Below, in pieces: positions 50,633 through 59,555 of a stretch of DNA of 64,000 bases. How positions within the stretch are numbered: the stretch's first letter is position 1; the number at the start of each line of letters is the position of its first letter. Under the pieces are notes generated by a model, which was given only the letters and a program-made list of their open reading frames with translations, was not told the DNA's origin and ran no database searches. Position numbers and translations under genes: made by a program. The stretch is from positions 558,001 through 622,000 of the forward strand of contig NZ_JACVAM010000001.1 of assembly GCF_014851865.1 (NCBI RefSeq), in the 5' to 3' direction. This DNA is from Pseudomonas sp. PDM16 (GTDB lineage Bacteria; Pseudomonadota; Gammaproteobacteria; Pseudomonadales; Pseudomonadaceae).

Positions 50633-50902
50633 ATGGACAACAAGCGCGAGCACAAGAGATCCCCGCTGAAAGTCCAGTTACGCATCGACCATCCTATCCA
50701 TGGGCGGATGATGGTAACGACCCGTGATATCTCGGAAAGTGGGGTGTTCGTGGTCATCGACGATGCCCAGCGCCTGCTGCAGATCGGCGAGGTGGTCAGC
50801 GGTCAGGTTCAGGGCCTGCCGATCCCGGCCCCAGTGGTTCAGATGCAGGTGGTGCGTTTCGAGCCCAGCGGCGTGGCGCTGATCTTCCAGCGCGAGGACT
50901 AA
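50633..50902 (+). CDS. PilZ domain protein
   Basis: An 89-residue single-domain PilZ protein. Both c-di-GMP binding motifs are present: RxxxR in REHKR (residues 5-9) and DxSxxG in DISESG (32-37). It should therefore be a receptor for the messenger made by the GGDEF proteins in this window. The start at 50633 removes an unsupported 26-codon extension. Its stop codon overlaps the stop of the converging TPR gene. Confidence 0.9.
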   Translation: MDNKREHKRSPLKVQLRIDHPIHGRMMVTTRDISESGVFVVIDDAQRLLQIGEVVSGQVQGLPIPAPVVQMQVVRFEPSGVALIFQRED

Positions 50903-51231
50903 CCGCTCGCGCTACCTGCCGTCTTCTCCAGACGGCGCAAGAACACCGTCATTTCTTTTTCCGTCTGCTTGTCACCGCGCTTGCGAGCCACTTCCAGGCC
51001 GTTGTGCCAGGCCTGGCGCGCCTCTTCCAGCATGCCCTGGCGCTGGCACGCCTGGCCGAGCAGTTTCCACGCCGCTGAATAGTTGGGGTCGAAGCCTAGG
51101 CACTTCTGCAGGTGCTCGGCAGCAACCTCGGGCTGGTTACCGTCGAGGTAGGACTTACCCAGGCCGAAGCGCAACAAGGCGTTGTCCACCCCGCGGGCCA
51201 ACAGTTTTTCCAGGGAGTCCGGCGCTGTCAT
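50899..51231 (-). CDS. Tetratricopeptide repeat protein
   Basis: A 110-residue, mostly helical protein with about two TPR units: LRFGLGKSYLDGNQPEVAAEHLQKCLGFDPN and AAWKLLGQACQRQGMLEEARQAWHNGLE. No signal peptide. TPR proteins mediate protein contacts, and the partner is unknown. Its TAG is inside the last codons of the PilZ gene on the other strand (4-bp tail-to-tail overlap). It lies 27 bp downstream of trkA and is probably the end of that transcript. Confidence 0.82.
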   Translation of the reverse strand: MTAPDSLEKLLARGVDNALLRFGLGKSYLDGNQPEVAAEHLQKCLGFDPNYSAAWKLLGQACQRQGMLEEARQAWHNGLEVARKRGDKQTEKEMTVFLRRLEKTAGSASG

Positions 51232-51258
51232 GCCATGGGCCTCGGTGAGAACTCGTTA

Positions 51259-52632
51259 TCAGAAGAAGGTCAGTCCGACCTGGAACAGACGCTCCACGTC
51301 GCGGATGTACTTCTTGTCGACGAGGAACAGTATCACGTGGTCGCCGGATTCGATCACGGTGTCGTCGTGGGCGATCAGCACTTCCTCGTCGCGGATCACC
51401 GCGCCGATGGTGGTGCCCGGCGGCAGGGCGATCTCCTCGATCATCTTGCCGACCACCTTGCTTGAACGCGTGTCACCATGGGCAATGGCCTCGATGGCTT
51501 CTGCCGCACCGCGGCGCAGGCTGTGCACGCTCTCGATGTCGCCGCGGCGCACGTGGGTCAGCAAAGTGCCGATGGTGGCCAGCTGCGGGCTGATGGCGAT
51601 ATCGATATCGCCGCCCTGGACCAGGTCGACGTAGGCCGGGTTGTTGATGATGGTCATCACCTTGCGCGCGCCCAGGCGCTTGGCCAGCAGCGAGGACATG
51701 ATGTTGGCCTCGTCGTCGTTGGTCAGGGCCAGGAAGATGTCGGCCTCGTTGATGTTCTCTTCCACCAGCAGGTCGCGGTCGGAGGCGCTGCCCTGCAGGA
51801 CGATGGTGCTTTCCAGGTTGTCCGAGAGGTAGCGGCAGCGAGCCGGGTTCATCTCGATGATCTTCACCTGATAGCGGCTCTCGATGGCTTCGGCCAGGCG
51901 CTCGCCGATATGCCCGCCACCGGCGATGACGATGCGCTTGTAACTGTCTTCCATGCGCCGCAGTTCGCTCATCACCGCGCGGATGTGGGCCTTGGCGGCG
52001 ATGAAGAACACCTCGTCATCCGCTTCGATCACCGTGTCGCCCTGCGGCATGATCGGCCGGTTGCGCCTGAAGATAGCGGCCACCCGGGTGTCGACGTTGG
52101 GCATGTGCTCGCGCAGCTGGCGTAGCTGCTGGCCAACCAGCGGGCCGCCGTAGTAGGCCTTGACCGCCACCAGCTGGGCCTTGCCCTCGGCGAAGTCGAT
52201 CACCTGCAGAGCGCCGGGGTATTCGATCAGGCGCTTGATGTAGTTGGTCACCACCTGCTCGGGGCTGATCAGCACGTCGACCGGGATGGCCTCGTTATCG
52301 AACAGCGCCTCGCGGGTCAGGTAGGCCGACTCGCGCACCCGGGCGATCTTGGTCGGGGTGTGGAACAGGGTGTAGGCGACCTGGCAGGCGACCATGTTGG
52401 TCTCGTCGCTGTTGGTCACCGCCACCAGCATATCGGCGTCATCGGCACCGGCCTGGCGCAGCACGGTGGGGAAGGAGCCGCGGCCGACCACGGTGCGGAT
52501 GTCCAGGCGGTCGCCGAGGTCGCGCAGGCGGTCGGCATCGGTGTCGACCACGGTGATGTCGTTGGCCTCGCTGGCCAGGTGCTCCGCCAGGGTACCGCCG
52601 ACCTGCCCTGCGCCGAGAATGATGATTTTCAT
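51259..52632 (-). CDS. trkA: Trk potassium uptake regulator TrkA
   Basis: A 457-residue peripheral membrane protein with two RCK modules. Each has a Rossmann nucleotide-binding start: [19 protein letters not shown] (residue 1) and [17 protein letters not shown] (about 234), followed by a TrkA-C domain. It gates the TrkH/TrkG K+ channel in response to NAD(H)/ATP. Length is standard. Confidence 0.96.
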   Translation of the reverse strand: MKIIILGAGQVGGTLAEHLASEANDITVVDTDADRLRDLGDRLDIRTVVGRGSFPTVLRQAGADDADMLVAVTNSDETNMVACQVAYTLFHTPTKIARVRESAYLTREALFDNEAIPVDVLISPEQVVTNYIKRLIEYPGALQVIDFAEGKAQLVAVKAYYGGPLVGQQLRQLREHMPNVDTRVAAIFRRNRPIMPQGDTVIEADDEVFFIAAKAHIRAVMSELRRMEDSYKRIVIAGGGHIGERLAEAIESRYQVKIIEMNPARCRYLSDNLESTIVLQGSASDRDLLVEENINEADIFLALTNDDEANIMSSLLAKRLGARKVMTIINNPAYVDLVQGGDIDIAISPQLATIGTLLTHVRRGDIESVHSLRRGAAEAIEAIAHGDTRSSKVVGKMIEEIALPPGTTIGAVIRDEEVLIAHDDTVIESGDHVILFLVDKKYIRDVERLFQVGLTFF

Positions 52633-52645
52633 CGAGTAGCTCCGT

Positions 52646-52789
52646 TAGACCCTGTCTACGATATCGCGAGCTAGAGCCAGGCAAGGCGAAAGCGGGCGAG
52701 GAAGCGCAGTTTACAGACGGTAAATGAGCATTCCGAGTCCGCTTTCAATGCAGCTTGGCCGACGCGCAGCAGATCGTAGACAGGGTCTA
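52646..52789. mobile_element. MITE-like element with 17-bp terminal inverted repeats
   Basis: TAGACCCTGTCTACGAT at 52646-52662 is repeated as its exact reverse complement at 52773-52789, enclosing 110 bp of non-coding sequence. The ends begin and finish with TA, compatible with the TA target duplication of IS630/Tc1-type elements. The right end supplies the TAG stop codon of rsmB. No transposase is inside. The interior (GAGCATTCCGAGTCCGC) looks like repeats I recall between Pseudomonas genes, but copy number was not measured. Confidence 0.55.
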
Positions 52790-54100
52790 GCCGCGTGGTA
52801 CCGCGGAGATCTTTATCAGCTTGGCATAGTAGAAGCCGTCGTGGCCGTCGGTCTGCGGCAGCAGCTGGCGACCGTGGGCCTGCTTGAGGCCGAAGGCGCC
52901 GGGGATGTCCAGCTCACGCGCACCGGGGGTGCGGGCGAGGAAGGCGGCGATGTTGTCGCGGTTCTCTTCCGGCAGCACCGAGCAGGTGGCGTAGAGCAGC
53001 ACGCCGCCGACCCCCAGGGTCGGCCATAGGGCATCGAGCAACTCACCCTGCAGTTTGGCCAGCGCGGTGATGTCGTCGGCCTGGCGGGTCAGCTTGATGT
53101 CCGGGTGACGGCGGATCACCCCGGTGGCCGAGCAGGGCGCGTCGAGCAGGATGCGCTGGAACGGCTTGCCATCCCACCAGGTGCTCACGTCGCGGCCGTC
53201 GGCGGCGATCAGGGTGGCTTCGAGCTTGAGGCGGTCGAGGTTCTCTTGTACCCGGGCCAGGCGCGCTGGCTCCAGGTCCAGGGCGATGGCTTCCTTGAGG
53301 CCTGGCTCGGCTTCGAGCAGATGGCAGGTCTTACCACCGGGCGCGGCGCAGGCGTCCAGCACGCGCTGGCCAGGCGCCAGGTCGAGCAGGTCGGCGGCCA
53401 GTTGGGCGGCCTCGTCCTGCACGCTGACACGGCCTTCGGCGAAGCCCAGCAGGGTCTTCACGTCACAGGGTTGCAGCAGGCGGATGCCGTCGCGGCTGAA
53501 GCTGCAGGGCTCGGCTTCGATGCCGGCGGCGCGCAGCTCGGTGAGGTAGGCATCGCGGCTGCTGTGGCGGCGATTGACCCGCAGAATTAGCGGCGGGTGC
53601 AAGTTGTTGGCGGCGCAGATGGCCTGCCAGTGCTCCGGCCAGTCGGCCTTCAGGCGCTTCTGCAGCCAGCGCGGGTGCGCGGTGTGTAGCACCGGATCGC
53701 GATCCAGTTCGGCGAACAGCGCCTCGTGATCGCGCTGGGCATTGCGCAGCACGCCGTTGAGCAGGCCCTTGAGCGAGGACTTCTTCAGCTTGTCGACGCA
53801 GGCCACCGTCTCGCCGATGGCGGCGTGGGCCGGGATGCGGGTATGCAGCAGCTGGTACAGGCCGACCAGCAGCAGGGCCTCGACGTCGCGGTCGGCGGCC
53901 TTGAACGGCTTTTGCAGCAGTTTGTCGGCGAGCAGCTGCAGGCGCGGCTGCCAGCGTGCGGTGCCGAAGGCCAGGTCCTGGGCCAGGCCGCGGTCACGTG
54001 CCTCGACCTTTTCCAGCAGCGGTGGCAGGCTGCTGCCCAGCGAGGCCTTGCCGTTGAGTACGGCGGCGAGGGCGCGAGCGGCAGCCAGGCGTGGATTCAT
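52787..54100 (-). CDS. rsmB: 16S rRNA (cytosine-967-C5)-methyltransferase RsmB
   Basis: A 437-residue protein with an N-terminal NusB-like RNA-binding domain (about 1-140) and a C-terminal SAM domain. Motifs: [33 protein letters not shown] and [15 protein letters not shown], holding the two catalytic cysteines. It methylates C967 of 16S rRNA. Its start overlaps fmt by 4 bp (ATGA), and its stop codon lies in the inverted repeat of the MITE-like element. Confidence 0.96.
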   Translation of the reverse strand: MNPRLAAARALAAVLNGKASLGSSLPPLLEKVEARDRGLAQDLAFGTARWQPRLQLLADKLLQKPFKAADRDVEALLLVGLYQLLHTRIPAHAAIGETVACVDKLKKSSLKGLLNGVLRNAQRDHEALFAELDRDPVLHTAHPRWLQKRLKADWPEHWQAICAANNLHPPLILRVNRRHSSRDAYLTELRAAGIEAEPCSFSRDGIRLLQPCDVKTLLGFAEGRVSVQDEAAQLAADLLDLAPGQRVLDACAAPGGKTCHLLEAEPGLKEAIALDLEPARLARVQENLDRLKLEATLIAADGRDVSTWWDGKPFQRILLDAPCSATGVIRRHPDIKLTRQADDITALAKLQGELLDALWPTLGVGGVLLYATCSVLPEENRDNIAAFLARTPGARELDIPGAFGLKQAHGRQLLPQTDGHDGFYYAKLIKISAVPRG

Positions 54101-55029
54101 TGGCCGAGTACCAGGCCGGGGGCGAACTGCTCGCGGCGGCTGTTGTACAGATCACTGAAGGCCAGCGGTTTGCCGCCAGGCAGCTGCAGGCGGGTCAGGC
54201 GCAGAGCGCCTTCGCTGCAGGCTATTGTCAGACCGTTCTTGTCGGCGGTGAGCACGGTGCCGGGCGCGCCGTTGCCCTCGCCCAGTTGCGCGGCCAGCAC
54301 CTTGAGCGGTTCGCCGTTCAGCGTGCTGTGGCAGATCGGCCAGGGGTTGAAGGCGCGTACCAGGCGCTCCAGCTCATCGGCCGGACGGCTCCAGTCGAGG
54401 CGCGCCTCGTCCTTGTTCAGCTTGTGTGCGTAGGTGGCCAGGCAGTCGTCCTGCACTTCGCCCTTGAGCCCGCCAGCGGCCAGCTTGGTCACGGCCTCGA
54501 CCACTGCCGCCGAGCCCAGCTCGGCCAGGCGGTCGTGCAGGCTGCCGCCGGTATCTTCGGCGGTGATGGTGGTGGTGACCTTGAGCAGCATGGGACCGGT
54601 GTCCAGGCCCGCTTCCATCTGCATCACGGTGACACCGCTGCTGGCATCGCCGGCCTGCACAGCACGCTGGATCGGCGCGGCCCCACGCCAGCGCGGCAGC
54701 AGCGAGGCGTGGCTGTTGATGCAGCCCAGGCGCGGGGTGTCCAGCACCACCTGCGGCAGGATTAGGCCGTAGGCGACCACCACCATCAGGTCCGGTTTGA
54801 GCGCGGTGAGCTCAGCCTGGGCGGCCGGGTCGCGCAGGGTCTGCGGCTGGTACACGGCGATATTGTGTTGCAGGGCCAGCTGCTTGACCGGGCTGGGCGC
54901 GAGCTTCTGCCCACGGCCGGCGGGGCGATCCGGCTGGGTGTAGACGGCGACGATGTCACGTCCTGCATCGAGCAGGGCCTGCAGATGGCTGGCGGCGAAT
55001 TCCGGGGTGCCGGCAAAGACGATGCGCAT
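54097..55029 (-). CDS. fmt: Methionyl-tRNA formyltransferase
   Basis: A 310-residue enzyme formylating initiator Met-tRNA. The N-terminal formyl-THF domain has [13 protein letters not shown] and the catalytic region [20 protein letters not shown]; the C-terminal OB-like tRNA-binding domain follows about residue 205. It forms a formylation-deformylation set with def upstream. Confidence 0.97.
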   Translation of the reverse strand: MRIVFAGTPEFAASHLQALLDAGRDIVAVYTQPDRPAGRGQKLAPSPVKQLALQHNIAVYQPQTLRDPAAQAELTALKPDLMVVVAYGLILPQVVLDTPRLGCINSHASLLPRWRGAAPIQRAVQAGDASSGVTVMQMEAGLDTGPMLLKVTTTITAEDTGGSLHDRLAELGSAAVVEAVTKLAAGGLKGEVQDDCLATYAHKLNKDEARLDWSRPADELERLVRAFNPWPICHSTLNGEPLKVLAAQLGEGNGAPGTVLTADKNGLTIACSEGALRLTRLQLPGGKPLAFSDLYNSRREQFAPGLVLGQ

Positions 55030-55040
55030 GATTCACTCAC

Positions 55041-55074
55041 ATGAAAAGAAAAAGGCTTGCCGGAGCAAGCCTTT
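55041..55074 (-). terminator. Terminator between def and fmt
   Basis: A stem AAAGGCTTGC/GCAAGCCTTT (55051-55060 with 55065-55074), loop CGGA, followed on the minus strand by TTTTTCTTTTC. It lies 12 bp past the def stop, so fmt-rsmB need read-through or their own promoter. Confidence 0.85.
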
Positions 55075-55085
55075 GGGATTCGGGT

Positions 55086-55592
55086 TCAAGCCTGCTGGCG
55101 GTGCTGTTTTTCCAGCTTCTTCTTGATCCGGTCGCGCTTGAGGTTGGACAGGTAGTCGACGAACAGCTTGCCGTTGAGGTGATCGCACTCGTGCTGGATG
55201 CACACGGCGAGCAAGCCTTCGGCGATCAGTTCGTAGTGGTTGCCATCGCGATCCTGGGCCTTGATCTTGACCTTCTGCGGGCGGTCGACGTTCTCGTAGA
55301 AACCGGGCACCGACAGGCAGCCTTCCTGATACTGGTCCATTTCCTCGGTCAGCGACTCGAACTCGGGGTTGATGAACACTCTTGGTTCGGACTTGTCCTC
55401 GGACAGATCCATCACCACCACACGCTTGTGCACGTTGATCTGCGTGGCCGCCAGCCCAATGCCGGGGGCGGCATACATGGTCTCGAACATGTCGTCGATC
55501 AGCTGCGATAGAGCAGCATCGAAGACGGTCACCGGCTTGGCGATGGTGCGCAGGCGCGGATCGGGGAATTCGAGGATGTTGAGAATGGCCAT
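55086..55592 (-). CDS. def: Peptide deformylase
   Basis: A 168-residue Fe2+-dependent enzyme removing the N-terminal formyl group. The three PDF motifs are intact: GIGLAATQ (about 46-53), EGCLS (about 90-94) and QHECDH (about 134-139). It is divergent from tsaP, with 133 bp between the starts. Confidence 0.97.
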   Translation of the reverse strand: MAILNILEFPDPRLRTIAKPVTVFDAALSQLIDDMFETMYAAPGIGLAATQINVHKRVVVMDLSEDKSEPRVFINPEFESLTEEMDQYQEGCLSVPGFYENVDRPQKVKIKAQDRDGNHYELIAEGLLAVCIQHECDHLNGKLFVDYLSNLKRDRIKKKLEKQHRQQA

Positions 55593-55725
55593 GGCTGTTT
55601 GTGATGCACTTGTGGAATAAAGTAAAAAACCGCTGCTAAGATGATGAGCAGCTTTGAAAAACGGCTCAAAAGCCGCGGATTTTGCGGCTTGTAGGCGCCA
55701 GCCACATAATAAAGGGATTCACCGC

Positions 55726-56766
55726 ATGAGGAAATCACTACTCGCCCTGCTGCTGGTCGCTGCAGGCGGTCTGGCACAGAGTGGCCTGGCCCTGGCCGAG
55801 GTCAAGCTCAAGGAAGGTCATCCGGACCGTTACACCGTGGTCAAGGGTGACACCCTGTGGGACATCTCCGGCAAGTTCCTCAGCCAGCCGTGGAAGTGGC
55901 CCGAGTTGTGGCATGCCAACCCGCAGATCGAGAATCCTCACCTGATCTATCCGGGCGACACGTTGAGCCTGGTTTATGTGGATGGTCAACCTCGCCTCGT
56001 GCTCAACCGTGGCGATTCCCGTGGCACCATCAAGCTCTCACCCAAGGTGCGCAGCACCCCGATGGCTGATGCCATCCCGACCATCCCGCTGGACAAGATC
56101 AATAGCTTCCTGCTGACCAACCGGATCGTCGATTCGTCCGAAGAGTTTGCCGGGAAGCCCTATGTGGTTGCCGGTGAGCGCGAGAGTGTGATCAGCGGTG
56201 CGGGCAATCGCATATACGCCCGTGGTGGGTTCGAGGAGGGCCAGAGCGTCTTCGGCATCTTCCGCCAAGGCAAGACCTATACCGATCCGGAAACCAAGGA
56301 GTTCCTTGGTATCAATGCGGACGATATCGGTACCGGCGAGATCGTTGCCGAGGAAGGCGACATCGCCACCTTGAATCTGACGCGCTCCACCCAGGAAGTC
56401 CGTCTGGGCGACCGCCTGTTCCCTACCGAAGAGCGTGCGATCACCTCAACCTTCGTGCCGAGTGAGCCTCCGACCGATGTCAACGGCGTGATCATCGATG
56501 TACCTCGTGGTGTCGCGCGGGTTGGCCAGTACGATGTTGTCACCATCAACAAGGGCAAGGTTGATGGCTTGAATGAAGGTAACGTACTGGCTATCTACAA
56601 GACAGGCGAGACCGTACGTGATCGGGTCAGCGGTGATTCGGTGAAGATTCCGGATGAGCGCTCCGGCCTGCTGATGGTATTCCGCTCCTACGAGAAGCTC
56701 AGCTACGGCTTGGTTCTCTATGCCACCCGCGACCTGGCGGTGATGGACAAGGTGAAGAACCCGTAA
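55726..56766 (+). CDS. tsaP: LysM-domain protein, T4P secretin-associated protein TsaP homologue
   Basis: A 346-residue exported protein. The signal peptide is residues 1-24 (cleavage after LALA). The LysM peptidoglycan-binding domain is at about 35-83 (RYTVVKGDTLWDISGKF to YPGDTLSLV), and a long C-terminal region with beta-rich, FlgT-like character follows. P. aeruginosa PA0020, at this same place beside def and dprA, is the TsaP homologue that anchors the type IV pilus secretin ring to peptidoglycan. The start at 55726 restores the signal peptide. A GCCGC/GCGGC hairpin lies in the leader (about 55668-55689). Confidence 0.82.
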   Translation: MRKSLLALLLVAAGGLAQSGLALAEVKLKEGHPDRYTVVKGDTLWDISGKFLSQPWKWPELWHANPQIENPHLIYPGDTLSLVYVDGQPRLVLNRGDSRGTIKLSPKVRSTPMADAIPTIPLDKINSFLLTNRIVDSSEEFAGKPYVVAGERESVISGAGNRIYARGGFEEGQSVFGIFRQGKTYTDPETKEFLGINADDIGTGEIVAEEGDIATLNLTRSTQEVRLGDRLFPTEERAITSTFVPSEPPTDVNGVIIDVPRGVARVGQYDVVTINKGKVDGLNEGNVLAIYKTGETVRDRVSGDSVKIPDERSGLLMVFRSYEKLSYGLVLYATRDLAVMDKVKNP

Positions 56767-56770
56767 GACA

Positions 56771-56799
56771 AACCCCCGCCTCGGCGGGGGTTCTGTTTT
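56771..56799 (+). terminator. Terminator after tsaP
   Basis: A stem AACCCCCGCC/GGCGGGGGTT with a 2-nt loop followed by CTGTTTTC, 4 bp after the stop codon. Confidence 0.85.
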
Positions 56800-56824
56800 C
56801 TGTACGACGATCAAGGATGATCGC

Positions 56825-57916
56825 ATGCCACAGCTCTCTCCCTCCGAACTGGAGGCGCGACTGCGTCTCCACAGCCTTCCTGAACTGGGACCGAGGCGAT
56901 TTCGCCGGCTACTGGACGCCTTCGGCAGTGCCTCTGCGGCCTTGAGTGCTCCTGCCGCGGCTTGGCGATCCCTGGGATTGCCTGCCGTCTGTGCCGAGCC
57001 CAGACGCAGCTCGGAGATTCGCGAACAGGCGGCCAGCACCCTGCGCTGGCTGGAGCAACCCTTCCACTCGTTGCTCATGTTCGATGATCCGGCTTATCCC
57101 GCCCTTCTTGCCGAACTCGTCGATGCGCCGCCGGTCCTGTTCGTGGCGGGAGCCCCCGCCCTGCTCGAGCGCCCACAACTGGCGGTGGTTGGCAGCAGAC
57201 GGGCATCGCGCCCTGGCCTCGATAGCGCCTATGCCTTCTCTCGCATCCTCGCTGGCGGTGGTTTCGTCATCACCAGCGGGCTGGCTTTGGGCATAGACGG
57301 AGCGGCACACCAGGCTGCCTTGGATGTGAATGGGTCGACCGTTGCCGTGCTGGGCACCGGGCTACGGCATGTCTATCCACGTCGGCACGAAGGGCTTGCC
57401 GTCCGTATCATTGATCAGGGCGGTGCGCTGGTTTCGGAGCTGCCGCTGGACAGCCCTCCTCAGGCAAGTAACTTTCCCCGGCGTAACCGGATCATCAGCG
57501 GCCTGTCGCTGGGTGTCCTGGTGGTCGAGGCCAGTCCTTCGAGTGGTTCGCTGATCACTGCGCGTCTGGCAGCCGAACAGGGGCGTGAGGTATTTGCCAT
57601 TCCCGGTTCGATTCATCATCCCGGGGCCCGTGGCTGTCATCAGCTGCTCCGCGAGGGGGCAACGCTAGTGGAAGATGTCGAGGACATCCTCCAGGCCCTG
57701 CGGGGATGGCAACGTATTTCGCCACAAGAGACCAATTGCGCCGGCGAATCCGATCACCCCCTGCTAGAACAATTGCGCGCCGCACCGCAGACCAGTGAAG
57801 GGTTGGCGCTGGCCTGCGGGCTCGAGCTGGGTGAAACGCTGGCCGCGTTGACCGAGCTTGAGCTGGAGGGCCTAGTTGCCTGCGAGTCGGGGCGCTGGGT
57901 ACACCGCTTGCCTTGA
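56825..57916 (+). CDS. dprA: DNA processing protein DprA
   Basis: A 363-residue DprA/Smf protein that loads RecA on incoming single-stranded DNA during transformation. It has a SAM-like N-terminus, the Rossmann-fold core with [34 protein letters not shown], and [21 protein letters not shown], and a C-terminal winged-helix-type domain (about 305-363). A terminator precedes it, and tsaC starts 41 bp downstream on the same strand. Confidence 0.95.
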   Translation: MPQLSPSELEARLRLHSLPELGPRRFRRLLDAFGSASAALSAPAAAWRSLGLPAVCAEPRRSSEIREQAASTLRWLEQPFHSLLMFDDPAYPALLAELVDAPPVLFVAGAPALLERPQLAVVGSRRASRPGLDSAYAFSRILAGGGFVITSGLALGIDGAAHQAALDVNGSTVAVLGTGLRHVYPRRHEGLAVRIIDQGGALVSELPLDSPPQASNFPRRNRIISGLSLGVLVVEASPSSGSLITARLAAEQGREVFAIPGSIHHPGARGCHQLLREGATLVEDVEDILQALRGWQRISPQETNCAGESDHPLLEQLRAAPQTSEGLALACGLELGETLAALTELELEGLVACESGRWVHRLP

Positions 57917-57957
57917 GCTGGGTAAACTCGTCGCCAGACAAACGATCGAGGTCGAGC

Positions 57958-58515
57958 ATGCGAAGCAGTTGGCGAGTTCAGCAGGTGGCAAGGGTGGTCC
58001 GGGAAGGCGGTGTCATCGCCTACCCTACCGAGGCTGTCTGGGGGCTGGGCTGCGATCCATGGAACGAGATGGCGGTGGATCGCCTGCTGGCACTCAAGGA
58101 CCGACCTGTGCACAAGGGGCTGATCGTGGTGGCGGACAACATCCGCCAATTCGATTTCCTGCTCGATGATCTGCCCGAACGCTGGATAGACCGTCTGTCC
58201 AGCACCTGGCCCGGGCCGAATACCTGGCTGGTTCCGCACCGTGAACGCTTGCCGCTCTGGGTTACCGGGCAACATGACAGCGTTGCCCTGCGAGTCAGCG
58301 ATCATCCTTTGGTAAGAGAGCTATGTGCCTTGGTGGGGCCATTGATCTCCACCTCGGCGAATCCTGCCGGCCGTCCGGCCGCCCGTAGTCGCCTGCGTGT
58401 CGAGCAGTACTTTCCGCGCCAGCTGGATGCGGTGCTGGGCGGGGCGCTGGGCGGCCGCAAGAACCCAAGCCTCATTCGTGACCTGCGGACAGGAGACGTG
58501 ATACGCCCTTCCTGA
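57958..58515 (+). CDS. tsaC: L-threonylcarbamoyladenylate synthase TsaC
   Basis: A 185-residue YrdC-fold enzyme that makes threonylcarbamoyl-AMP for the t6A37 tRNA modification. It has [38 protein letters not shown] and [12 protein letters not shown]. Start at 57958 gives the standard length; a 15-codon extension upstream is unsupported. It is the last core gene before the cas-hip island. In PAO1, as recalled, the next genes are qor and hemF, not seen here. Confidence 0.93.
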   Translation: MRSSWRVQQVARVVREGGVIAYPTEAVWGLGCDPWNEMAVDRLLALKDRPVHKGLIVVADNIRQFDFLLDDLPERWIDRLSSTWPGPNTWLVPHRERLPLWVTGQHDSVALRVSDHPLVRELCALVGPLISTSANPAGRPAARSRLRVEQYFPRQLDAVLGGALGGRKNPSLIRDLRTGDVIRPS

Positions 58516-58541
58516 GCCCATAGTGGAATAGCAGATGATGG

Positions 58542-58571
58542 TTGTTCAGCGCCGTAGCCGGGTGCCAGAAT
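58542..58571 (+). promoter_or_regulatory. Candidate promoter of cas1-cas3
   Basis: TTGTTC (58542-58547) and CAGAAT (58566-58571) with an 18-bp spacer lie in the 86-bp gap upstream of cas1. Both boxes are imperfect; read-through from tsaC is an alternative because no terminator is visible. Confidence 0.3.
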
Positions 58572-58601
58572 CCTGAAGTTGCGGCTCAGCACAGGGTTCT
58601 C

Positions 58602-59555
58602 ATGGACGACATCAGCCCCTCCGATCTCAAGTCGATCCTGCATTCCAAGCGCGCCAACCTTTACTACCTGCAGCACTGCCGAGTGCTGGTCAATGGCGGC
58701 CGGGTCGAGTACGTCACCGATGCCGGCAAGCAGTCGTTGTACTGGAACATTCCCATTGCCAACACCACCACGATCCTGCTCGGCACCGGTACGTCGATCA
58801 CCCAGGCGGCGATGCGTGAGTTGGCCAAGGCTGGTGTGCTGGTCGGCTTCTGCGGAGGAGGTGGCACGCCGTTGTTCTCGGCCAACGAGATGGACGTGGA
58901 GGTCGCCTGGTTTTCGCCGCAGAGCGAATACCTGCAGAAATGGGTCGGCTTTTGGTTCGATGACGGCAAACGGCTGGATGCGGCCAAGGCCTTTCAGCTC
59001 GCCCGCCTGCAACGCATCCGCAGCAGCTGGCTGGGCAGCAGGCCGTTGAAGGATGCCGGTTTCCTGGCCGATACCACGGCGCTCGAGCGTGCTCTCGAAG
59101 CCTCGCAGATCGCCATTCAGGGCGCACCGGACAACACCTACCTGCTCACAGAAGAAGCACGCCTGAGCAAGCAGTTGTTCGCGCTGGCAGCACGCGCGGT
59201 GAGTTATGGCGATTTCACACGCGCCAAGAAAGGCAGCGGCAGTGATCCGGCCAATCGCTTTCTCGATCATGGTAATTACCTGGCCTACGGCCTGGCCGCC
59301 AGCGCTACCTGGGTACTGGGCATACCCCACGGCTTGGCTGTGCTGCACGGCAAGACACGGCGTGGTGGCCTGGTGTTCGACGTGGCCGATCTGGTCAAGG
59401 ATGCCACCATCCTGCCGCAGGCGTTCGTCAGTGCAGTGCGCGGCGATGAGGAGCAGGAGTTTCGCCAGGCCTGCATTGAAAGCCTGACGCGAAACGAGTC
59501 ACTGGATTTTATGATCGACGCGCTCAAGGCTGTGGCCGAGCAGGTCGGCGCATGA
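58602..59555 (+). CDS. cas1: Type I-F CRISPR-associated integrase Cas1
   Basis: A 317-residue Cas1 of subtype I-F (Csy-type), the integrase that inserts new spacers. It opens MDDISPSDLKSILHSKRANL and has the beta-sheet N-terminal domain and the helical catalytic domain. The metal ligands are Glu185 (in TEEARLSK), His249 (AVLHGK) and Asp260/Asp263 (FDVADL). As recalled, the P. aeruginosa protein uses Glu190, His254 and Asp265/268, so this one is shorter by five residues ahead of the catalytic domain, near residue 110. AGGG six bases before the ATG supports the start. It overlaps cas3 by 4 bp (ATGA). Confidence 0.95.
   Translation: MDDISPSDLKSILHSKRANLYYLQHCRVLVNGGRVEYVTDAGKQSLYWNIPIANTTTILLGTGTSITQAAMRELAKAGVLVGFCGGGGTPLFSANEMDVEVAWFSPQSEYLQKWVGFWFDDGKRLDAAKAFQLARLQRIRSSWLGSRPLKDAGFLADTTALERALEASQIAIQGAPDNTYLLTEEARLSKQLFALAARAVSYGDFTRAKKGSGSDPANRFLDHGNYLAYGLAASATWVLGIPHGLAVLHGKTRRGGLVFDVADLVKDATILPQAFVSAVRGDEEQEFRQACIESLTRNESLDFMIDALKAVAEQVGA

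Noticed and set aside
58516..58601. A CRISPR leader or repeat remnant between tsaC and cas1
   Set aside because: The 86 bp contain no repeated unit and nothing like a type I-F repeat.
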